From the NCBI GenBank assembly GCA_000310025.1, contig FN649729.1, positions 4,285,216 to 4,349,215 of the forward strand: 64,000 nucleotides of DNA. Reading direction: 5' to 3'. Within the stretch, counting starts at the first letter, position 1. Each line of letters opens with the position of its first letter. Position numbers and translations under genes: made by a program. The notes beneath the pieces were generated by a model. That model did not search any database. It saw nothing but the letters and a program-made list of their open reading frames with translations, and had not been told where the DNA came from. Shown piece by piece: positions 52,001-61,621 of the stretch. The DNA comes from Ectocarpus siliculosus (taxonomy: Eukaryota > Sar > Phaeophyceae > Ectocarpales > Ectocarpaceae).

Positions 52001-53887
52001 TGCTGGTCGATTGCTGGTTAACCTCGACGTCCAACCATGCTAGAGAAGTTACAGCTCCAAGCCCTTGAGTACTCATGCACCACCTGGTAGATGAAGTATT
52101 GGAAGTGTTGATCGGTGAGGGGCTGTCCAGAAGCGATAATGCGGTCCATGTCGGACTCCATGAGATTTGTCACGATGTACACGTCCTTGAAGTCAGTTGT
52201 GTCTGGAGGAATCGTCATGATGTCGGCAATCGCGATGATGTTCTCGTGGCCATCGAAATGCCGAAGTAGCTTGATTTCCCGCACGATTCGCTTGGCATCG
52301 ACCAGGTCGCTGAACACGTCGCCAACTTTCTTGATAGCCACCTGCCGTCCCTCAACCTGAAGTCAGTTGCAATCAATGTACCGTTTTCAGGTTGGGGTCA
52401 CAAATAAACTCAAACCAGGGACGGCGCTGAGAAATGCCTCAGTTGGAATGTTTCTTCATCTCAACCTGCCAATCATAGATGTCTTGCTCACGCTTCTTCA
52501 CCTTGAGCGAAGACACACCACACGAGCATCCTGAATATCACCCCATGTATCAGGTGCACGTTGTGTAAATTGACGCTTGCTTCAAATGAAGACAATGCAA
52601 CCTGGAAATAGCCATCCTTTCGATCCAATTTCGTACAACACATGCACGCCAAACATCATTACTGCCAGTCCTGGAGACCAGCAAGTACGGACGATGAACG
52701 TTGAACATTGTAACAAGGCAAGCACGCACGGCGTGGCGGAAACCTTCCGTGTACACTAGCATTAGCTTAGAAATCTTGTGCAAAAACCTCCGCGCACTCG
52801 GCTTCACCGGTACCCGATACTTTACGTTTTACTTCGTTTGCCCTCTCGTAAAACGCAGCAACGGTTGGTATAGTTTCGATGGTCGGCGTCATGTCCCCTT
52901 CTCTATCGTTGGTGTAGTGGTGACCATACAACCATGAACGATGGAGTATATGTCTGGGGAACCTTGCGTGAATAACGTACGGCCCTTAGTTGACCTTGAA
53001 AAATTGTCTCTGCAACACGATCTGCTACTGCTGCATTTCCTCTCCTCTCCGTCGTCGAGTACAAAAAAGAAGCCCTGTCGGGCGGCTCAAAAGACGGAAC
53101 AAGAGTTCCCGGCATACGCTGTTCAAAAAGTACGAAAAAATGCGAAAGAAATTGACCTTAGCCGCCGGCACCACACCCAATTCTCCATCGGCGCTTCGTA
53201 GCCGGTGCATGATCGTTGAAGTACGACAATAGGCTTTGCGCAAAAATATGCGCAGGTGGTTCTTGCGCGTGGGGCAGTACGACTTCCCATTGATAACTGC
53301 CGTACTCCTGTTCATTGTAGTATGTAGTACATCGAATGCTCGCTCACAGCGAGGACTTACGCACACCGCCATAAGTTACATCGATAAATCATGAACTTCG
53401 ACTATCGACAGGAAATCGGTAGTCACCTGTTTGACTGACGTAAAGTCTAAAACAAGAATGTGTGCGGATCCATATCTACAAGCAGCGCACCTTGCTATTT
53501 TAATTCTTCATGAGCATACACATCGTCTAGCCTTACTCACAGAATCCTCAGCGGAGCACACAAAACCATAACTCCCGTCGCCAATAGGCTTGAGATCCGT
53601 GTACCTAGGTCGGGGTGGATGTGTCACAGAGCATGGGCAGGTGGTGAGGGCACGAGCAGGAGCGATGACATGACATGATGATGTGGTCGAATACATTCAT
53701 GTGGACAACTTGATGTGGATATTGTACATCATTACAAATGTCTGCTGTTCTGCTGTAAAATATGCATGCATATATTGACCAGCAGATGGAAAGTTTAGGT
53801 TGTTACAAACGTACAAACTAACACAGACCTCGTGTCGATTTCAAAGCTCTCACGCCCCACAGAGAGCTTATGGTACTTCCTCCCCAT
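49079..53887 (-). CDS. MAP kinase with TEY activation loop
   Basis: Seven exons on the minus strand: 53887-53829, 53604-53541, 52356-52084, 50700-50416, 50253-50059, 49821-49744, 49324-49079. The CDS is 1200 nt (399 aa) with consistent phases. A Ser/Thr kinase of the ERK group, activated by MAPK kinases by double phosphorylation. Motifs: YTDLKPIGDGSYGFVCSAED (Gly loop), VAIKK (catalytic Lys), LHRDMKPSN (HRD at 147-149), CDFGLAR (167-172), [16 protein letters not shown] with TEY at 183-185, DVWSVGCIFAEML, GLPPEEQL, and FHPEHRITVDEALEHSYLADLH. The C-terminal FDFEYERVFG extension ends in an acidic/basic tail. The exon 1 donor GTCTGT is weak but gives the expected N-terminus MGRKYHKLSVGRESFEI. 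It shares a 189-bp divergent region with the NUP50-like gene. Confidence 0.95.
51931..51947 (+). repeat. Poly-A run
   Basis: A run of about 16 A residues in intron 3 of the TEY MAP kinase gene. No element can be tied to it. Confidence 0.8.
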
Positions 53888-54076
53888 CTTTGCAGCAGCT
53901 CTGGGTCTGCGGCCCGCCGTTGTGGTGGTCGCGGTTCTGTCTTTTGTCGTTAAGAGGATCACGCAGATGGGATAGTTGATGTATGTTCTTTCTTACGCTG
54001 TGTGTGCCCCCCGGCGCGGAGGGCAGCTCTCACCCGCATGCTCAATGATGCTGTGGGCCAACTGCTGCTGTACACT
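53888..54076. promoter_or_regulatory. Short bidirectional promoter, MAPK / NUP50-like
   Basis: Only 189 bp separate the two start codons. They must therefore share promoter or leader sequence, unless one start is further upstream. The left half is GC-rich (CTGCGGCCCGCCG) and no TATA box is clear. In-frame ATGs upstream of 54077 exist, so the real gap may be smaller still. Confidence 0.6.
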
Positions 54077-57000
54077 ATGCGGAAAAGAAGTGCCGATGGA
54101 GAAACGGACTCCCAAGAAGTCATTGCCAATCGGAGAAAGGCACGCGTATCTGGACGGTTTAGGTATGTGATTTGTCCTGCTTTCAATTCAGTTGTGGTTT
54201 TGCCCAATCAGCGCACGGCGGTGTGTGTCTCTTACAATACACCAGCAGCTGCGATACATGTAGTGGGCAACACCTACGATATTCTCTCTGCTACCCCGCC
54301 ATCTCTCGTTGCGGTGCTGAGAACAGACTGATGGTTGTTCGCTGAACTAATTTGATCCGGCCATCCACTCCAACCACAGCAAGGTAGTGAGTGTTGTTTA
54401 GGATTTCCTTCGCAGACCCAAGCAAGAAATTGCATTCAAATTTCAGTACAGCAGTACCAACCTTCGGCCTTTCTCCCTCGGGCAGGCAATCCCTCGAAGC
54501 CAAACCTGCCACGACTGCCCCTTCAGCATTCGCCGGGATGGCAGGGATTACCCCTAATCCCGGTTTCGATTACGGAGCGGGTGCGTCAGGCCGGCCCGCC
54601 AAAAACACGTTTTCTCTGGGCGCGGCACCAACCTCTGCCGCTGCGGGTAACTTTAAGTTTGGGTCAGGTGAACCCGCAGGAGGAGGTTCTACCGGAGTCG
54701 CTACGGCTGGGTTCTCCTTTCTGAACAAACCACCGGCGACCACCCTGGCAGCAGCTTTGTCTAAGCCGCCAGTGATGCCGAAGGCAAGCTCCCCGCCAGT
54801 CCCTGGTTCAGCATCTCCAGACACCGCTTCATCGACACTGGACAGCGCTCGCTGGGTTGGGGGGGCATTTGGCGAGGGCAAAACTGCTGTGCAAGGCGCC
54901 CGCTTGAACAAACGATTCTTGAGCTGGGTATCCAACCATCTCGCTGAGGGCGAGTTGTTCCTGGACAGCGGCATGAGGGAGTATGCGGCCTGCGCTGCCG
55001 AAATTCGTGATCGTGCCAACCACGCTGAGGCCGGAGCGGTGTCAACTACGGCGTTCCTTCACCCGCGTGGGTCTGCTGCGGCTGTACCTCCGCCTCAAAC
55101 CGTGCAGAAACCCTCGGAGGATTCAATATCTATGGCAGCTGAAGCGAGCGTTTCAACCGCCACCCCTTCCGTCACAGCCCCTGCTTCGGCGCCGGCTCCT
55201 GATGTGAAGTCAACGCCGGCCTTTTCCTTTTCAGCGCCGTCAGCTCTTCCGGCAGCTCCATCTGGGCAGCGGTTTTCTTTTACAGTTCCTTCAGCCCCTG
55301 CTCCCGGTTCTACCCCTGGAGCACTAACATCCGTCGCCCCGCCAGCGACATCACCACTGGGTGGATTCAAGTTTGACGGCGGGGGATTGGGTGCCGTTGG
55401 CTCATCTGCTGGTGCCTTCAACGGTGAGAGCGCGACGGCAGACAACATGATGCGTCACCTGTTCATGCCCACTACTGGTACTGCTATTGCATCTGAAACA
55501 CGCGGAAGGTTGAGAAAAATTACGAACTTCTTGTGTTGAGTTGCAAGAACATGCGAGTACTGTTGTTTTCAGTGTGCCGTTCGGTTGCTTTGGCCGAGGC
55601 GCTCATGCGGTGTCCTTCCTGATCGTCTTCCTTATTTCTCGACAACGCTCATTGTCGGTCGCCCCATACAGGCTTCAAAGTACCTTCCGGAGTAGCAATC
55701 CCACCACCGGTAGCTGCGGGGAGCTCTGCGGCCGACGCAGAAGAGGACGGGATGCCAAAGGAAGACCCGTCAAAGCTGGAGAGAGCACCCGGAGAAGAGA
55801 ACGAAGAGGTGCGGAAAAAAGAAAACCGCTCAGAAGTTCCGCCGCGTTGCCTTATATTTTTTGCGGAACGGGCGCATGTCGGAACTACTCCAATATTCGA
55901 TGGCAGGGCGATCACCTGGACCACCCAGCCCAGGAATGTTCTCTTCCCGCCATATCTCTCGTATCGAACACCAGCAAGGAATATCAAGTACACGAAGACA
56001 TGGCTTGGGGCGTGCTTTTTCAACGATGGCCCCTCACGAAATTTGAAATTTAGCGCTTGTTGTCATACCGGAGGCGTTGATCACGGAGCTGAGCATAGAA
56101 CCGAATAACATGGAGTTGTTAAACGGTTTAGTCGTTTTGCCCATTGGTGGAATCATCGGGCTATCAGTATCTATTCCTTTGTTGAGGGCCTCGTGCGCCC
56201 ATGTGGATGACAATCCCTGTTGCCCTATTTTGTTGCATCTGTACTCCGGCTTCTAAATTTTCCTTGCCCACGCTGCGTGTTGTACTTCCTCCCGCAGGTA
56301 GTAGGGACTTTCCGGGCGAAGCTTTTCCGCTTCAAGATGGAAGACAAGACATGGGGCGACATGGGAGTGGGGATGTTGCGTCTGATGAAGCATACGACTA
56401 ATGATTCCCGGCGACTTGTTCTCCGAAACGATATGGGCAAGGTGAGGTTGTAGCTTGTTTTGTGCAGTGCCAACGAGTGTTATGAGCATTCCCGTGTAAG
56501 ATAACGGTTTACGCGAGAATGTGGTGTGGCGTGGTCTAGAGAGGAACAAACACGCACAGACCCCCATGGTCATTTCGATGATTTCGACCTGCCGAGATGA
56601 GCGCTCAACTCAGACAGACAGCTACCACACGTGGGTTCCTTCAATATCAAGGACTTGGTTTTTCCTCGTATAGAGCTTGTATTTGGATGTACAAGCTAGC
56701 ATGAGAATGCGAGTCATGCACATATTGGGGTCATCGCACATGGGTGCATGAAAATAGTAAGAACCAAATGGTGCAGTTCTATTTTCGTAAGTGGGTGTAT
56801 CGGAATCATCGCGCAGTGCTGCGACAACCCCAGAAAAAGAAATTGGGCGTGAAGTTGTGTGCTACCGCGAGCGTCATTGCGCTGTATTCGTCGCAGTGCT
56901 GACATTTTGCCAACTCATCGGGAGCGAGCTCCACTCCTGCTTTGGAGTATGACCGTCGCAGGCCACACGTGAAAATGGAGAAAGTGTTGTCATTGAATCG

Positions 57001-57769
57001 GTTAGCGGTATCCATCACCAAGCAAAGACGCCAAGAATCTGGCGTACTTTCACCTGCATCTAGCCTGTTGGCACTAAGCACTCGTGACGGAAGGGTCGAA
57101 CGAGGGAAACGTAGCAGCAACCAAGAACACGGTCTTCGTTCATGGCACCTGACCGAGCTTATTTACCTTGTTTGTCACACTACAGTACGCGCTGTACATA
57201 ACCTTAGCGCCTCATCTATGTTGGTATGCATCTTCCATTGTGCACCGCACACACCGAAGTTGTCGCATAGGTTTGCGAGTTTTAAAGCACCCTGTATCGC
57301 GGCTGCCGGGGACTAAGATCAGTATCGCACGGATATGGAGTTGTCGCACATGGGTGTGCGTTGAGAAGAAGCGGGTATCAGAGTCATCGCACGGCAGTGG
57401 GATAAAACGTCAAGAATCGAAATATTTCAAGAGCCTTTCACAAGGTCGCGATGAGTCACATCGGTGCGTCGATCTCCTTGACTTTCAGGCGTCAGTCACG
57501 TTGTGCGCAAAGCCACGAACACCGAATATCGCGATAGTCAGCGTGGAAACACATTCCAATCCCAAAGAATGATATCCTTCCCGCCCCTCGCCTGCCAGGT
57601 GCTTCTCAACGCAGCAGTGTACAAAGGAATGTCGGTGACCAGGGCAAAGAAGATGATCAAGTTCGCGGCCAATGTCGGTGATGGGCTTACATCTTTTATG
57701 GTGAAGGTTACCGCTGACGAAGTTGACGATCTCCACACCCGCGTGGTGGGGCTGGTGCCTCGGTCATGA
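54077..57769 (+). CDS. NUP50-like nucleoporin (FG-type repeats, Ran-binding domain)
   Basis: Five exons: 54077-54162, 54447-55423, 55672-55808, 56298-56441, 57599-57769. The CDS is 1515 nt (504 aa), phases matching. NUP50 works at the nuclear basket and helps recycle importin-alpha with Ran-GTP. The basic N-terminus (MRKRSADGETDSQEVIANRR) resembles the importin-binding segment. The middle is Ala/Pro/Ser-rich with degenerate F-G-like motifs (PTFGLSP, NTFSLG, FKFGSG, GFSFLNKP, FSFSAPSA, FSFTVPSA, FKFDGG). From about residue 396 a Ran-binding domain follows: VVGTFRAKLFRFK...WGDMGVGMLRLMKH, RLVLRNDMGKVLLNAAVYKG, then KFAANVGDGLTSFMVKV. The start could be an in-frame ATG further upstream. Read with the TEY kinase on the far side of the shared promoter. 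Confidence 0.87.
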
Positions 57770-58733
57770 AGTATGAAGTGACTGTCCTTTCCTTGAGGGT
57801 GCATGAGAGTGTACCGTGATAGACTGGCTCCTAGTCACAGGTGCGGGTGGTTTTATTTGTGGTACTTTATGTAGCTGTGAGACGTCAAAGGAACGTAAAA
57901 TCCTTGGAGATAAGTTAGAGACGGGTGTGAAGCCATTGGAAGGGAAGGTTTGCTCCAGGTGTGGCTATTTAGTGGTTTGGTGCTTTTTTTCTTGATGCGC
58001 CTTGGTGATTTTGTGTTGGTGCTTGGGCCTCAAAGACACCTGTCACAGCAGCATAGTACTAAGTATCGGACCGTGCACTCACGCAGCTGTTCAAGCGTCG
58101 ATGAGTCACGATAGCCATGCTGCCGGCTGCCTTTGTTGCGACTACAATACAATGTCCAATCCAAAGACTCGCATGATAGTACTTGCTCTGGGAGACTTCA
58201 AGGCATGTAGATGACAGTAAATGTGGCGTGGACCTCTCCACGCGCCTGAGCGCCCAAACTCCTGTAAATTGGACTATTTTGATCTCGGTCTGAGCACAAG
58301 AATTTGAAGTATTGAACCTATATCGCCACCACGCAAGAAGTAGTACCGAACCTCTTCCCACCTCCGCAAATTCTGCGTCCTGTTGACATAATCATCGAGC
58401 GCCAATTTGTTTTTGTTCCATTGCTTTCGTCTACACACCATGGAGTATACGGGTATTCGATATTTCTAGAACCAGGGGCACACGAAACGCTCATCGTTCC
58501 GTCAATAGGAGCTCCACTACACATTTCCCCCGTCTTCCTCGCCCTCAACACTCCGCAACCCCGGACTGTGCGGGCAGTTGGCCGGAACTCAGGTTGCACG
58601 GACCGAAATCATCACAATATTCCATTTCCACGCTGTACATGCCATGCCTTTGTTCCAACGTTGAACTCATGCACATGCTGCAAAGGGGCAACCAATCTCA
58701 AAATTAGACGAGCATATTTCGCGTAATAAGTGT
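57770..58733. other. Convergent spacer, NUP50-like / MAPK15-like
   Basis: 964 bp between stop codons. No recognised gene or repeat. Likely 3' UTRs from both sides. Confidence 0.5.
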
Positions 58734-61267
58734 TCACGCTGTCTTCTCGTTAACAGGTGCCGTGGCACGCCCGGATGATTGTCGAGCTTGTTCCGCGCGA
58801 CGAGCCTCCTTTCGCCTGTTGTTGATGTCTTTGTAAAGCATTTCTCGATAGTCAGCAGCAGACAACTTGGTGTTGTCGTCGACAACACCCTTGTCGATAG
58901 TAATCTGCACACGGAGCGAGGGAAAGAGGGAAATGTTACGGCAATTTTATGATCAGCGCCAAAGAGCCATGAAGGTGACGGAGGTGCGTACACCCAACCT
59001 CAGCAATAGTCTACAGACCGAATATCAGTACAACTTCACTATTTCGCGGCGTCAACAGGTACAGGGCGTTCCACGCCCACTAATATGTTGATAGGCGTTG
59101 TTCCCGCGTCAGAAACCCCTACCTGAATTGCCCCGTGTGGGTAGTCGGGCTCGTCGTCTGGGTTGTGAAACTCGGCAACGTACGGGTGCTTGAGGGCGTC
59201 AGCAGCACGGACGCGCTTGTCGGGGTTGAATTGCAGGCATTGGGACATCAAGTCCAGAGCCTGCGCCGACGCGCTAGAAAAAACCTCGTTCAAGGATATT
59301 TGTCGGGTTGGTGGGATGGATTCGAGCATGGTCCCGGCGAACGGAGATTTGATGGACTGGACATCCTCCGGTGAAGGCCGTCCGGTAGATTCCATTATTT
59401 TTTCCAGCTGAGACGGTCGATGCCAGCAGAAAACAAGACGCGCCAAATGGACCATGTTGGATTGGAGCCCCCAACACATTATCGTCAGCTTAGAAATTTG
59501 AGGTGATACCCAACGATTGATAATACATGCTTGGCAGTCGCTGAAACTAAAAGAGAGGCACGTACCGGAGGGGCCCAACAGCATGGACCTACATAGCATC
59601 GATATGTGTCTACGCAGCACTGCGTTGTCACACCTGATTCATCGTGGAAGTCCCAGGAAAAGTTGGCCTGCCACTCAACATTTCTCCCAGAATGCACCCA
59701 ACCGCCCACATGTCGACTCCTTTCGTGTAGCGAGGCGACCCGAGCAAAATCTCAGGGGCCCGATACCAACGAGTCGCGACATAATCCGTCAAGTGTGGTT
59801 GAGGCCCAGCTGTCTCGGCGATGTTTCTGCACAGACCGAAGTCGCACAACTTCACGTGGCAATCGCTATTAAGAAGCAGATTGCTAGGCTTGATATCTCG
59901 GTGCAGGAGATCAGCTGAGTGCATAAATTTAAGCGCTTTCACTAACTGGTAGATGATGTATTTCTTGTGGATCTCCTCCAGAATGTTGGCTCGAATGACG
60001 GCGTGGAGGTCTGTCTCTGTGTCGTCGGCAGGGCAATACGGGGTGATCGGAAGTGTAGGTATTGGTAGCGATCAGACTGTGAATGTTTGGACGACTCAGA
60101 CTTCTTTCGTGGACGTATCCACGGACATGTTCACCGCCCACTTCCATGTCCATGGGCATGTCTGCGGACAAGCCCCACCTCTCTGCTTGAATACTGAGAG
60201 TGTAGGTGAAATCAGAGGAGACCAACGCTAACCGTGACCCCAATCTTGACCACCAAGAGATGATGATTCAGTCGTAGTGGCGCCAAGGAAGGTTGAGGGA
60301 TGATCTGGCGTATATGTGTCCCTTGGTGAGGGAGGGTTGCGTGCATTGTGAAAGCGCTATATAGACTATACTGACGTTGGTGACTATTAGAACGCATCAG
60401 ACGCCACGACGCCGCAAGAATTTTGACGAGCCTTTCGGGTGGACAGTATAGTGTGGGGACAACCGACTCCCGCGGAATATTTTTGGTGGCCGTCGCTGGA
60501 ATTGGGTTCGTTCTATAGTTGACAGGGCTATGGACGTGTTAGTGAGTGTCTACGAAAAATCCTGATTTCAGCAAACAAAGCGGTATGATGCTATTTTCTT
60601 GTGAAGGTGGAAGATATGCTGCTTGATTGTCTGGCATATTATGTGGTAGCCTACAGTATGTGATTTACAATACTACAAGTTAAAAATGGCAGGCATCTTC
60701 TGCGAAGTACATTGGCGCATGTCTCTCGGTGCAATTCATGTGTTTCGGGTTTTACAGTGGAGCTCATGGGACTGTGTGTGTACTGCTGTAGACGGTAGTG
60801 TCCGAGCTCTGAACAGCAATTCCAAGGTGATCGGCAACAACAGCCTTTAGGTTACGTACATCACGCGTTGCCTCTCACCCATGTGGTCGAAGGTAAGGTA
60901 GATGTCTCGCCCATTTTCAGCCTTTACTACATGCTGGAGTCTAATTAGGTTGTCGTGTCCAGCCAGAGCTTGCAGGTACATGATCTCCCGGAACGTACGC
61001 TGAGCATCGGTGGCGTTTCTGAAGGCATCGAAGCACTTCTTCAGGGCCAGGACTTGACGAGTACGTTTTTCGATGGCCTTCCAGACGACGCCGTATGCCT
61101 GCAGGGAAAGCGCCATGACTCTTAGGAGGCCCAGAATAAATGAATGGCTCTAGGCATTGTATGCATAGGCATACGCGTTTGTAAAATATGGCAGAACTCA
61201 CCCCTTTGCCGAGTTTCTGGCAAATCTCGAACCGACGCAGCACATGCTTATCTATTTCTTCGCTCAT
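58734..61267 (-). CDS. ERK7/MAPK15-type MAP kinase (TDY loop)
   Basis: Five exons on the minus strand: 61267-61202, 61098-60879, 60016-59634, 59407-59123, 58904-58734. The CDS is 1125 nt (374 aa), phases consistent. Atypical MAP kinases of the ERK7/8 branch can autophosphorylate their loop and, in animals and protists, act on cilia, autophagy or secretion. Evidence: [39 protein letters not shown] (strongly diagnostic of this branch), [10 protein letters not shown] (HRD 134-136), [23 protein letters not shown] with TDY at 172-174, [18 protein letters not shown], and a C-lobe tail [16 protein letters not shown]. The end ([20 protein letters not shown]) is short; animal MAPK15 has a long disordered extension that is absent here. 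Brown algal flagellated spores would fit a ciliary role, but that is inference. Confidence 0.95.
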
Positions 61268-61621
61268 GAGGAGAGTGGGTTGCCGTTCCCGCCTCCGAAG
61301 TCCAGGAATGATGAATCGGGCTCGGTTTCGGTAGGGTGTTGAAGCAGAAGTTGCAATTGCCCTTGGAGTTGATATCTCCCACATGACACAACGTAACTGA
61401 TGTCTTTCTACTCTTTTCAAGGATTCTGGATTTCTACGCAATCTCGTCGAACAAAAAAAGCGAGATTTGTGTAACGGCGATCGCAGAAGGAACGCTTTGG
61501 TTGGAACTCCAATCGGGCGACTACGTCATCAAACACACACCAACACAACACAACACCTTCTTTTTCCTGTGCCTCACCACTCACCACCTCGCCTTTACAC
61601 TCTATCCGCGGACCGATTCAA
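61268..61621. promoter_or_regulatory. Divergent promoter, MAPK15-like / dehydrogenase
   Basis: 354 bp between the two start codons, on opposite strands. A CACAACACAAC-like pyrimidine/adenine-rich leader precedes 61622. No TATA box is evident. Limits are inferred from the gene starts. Confidence 0.45.

Noticed and set aside
54570-55448. Long minus-strand frames over the NUP50-like gene
   Set aside because: They are shadows of a Pro/Ala-rich GC-rich exon. The plus strand carries F-G-like motifs and joins to the Ran-binding domain.
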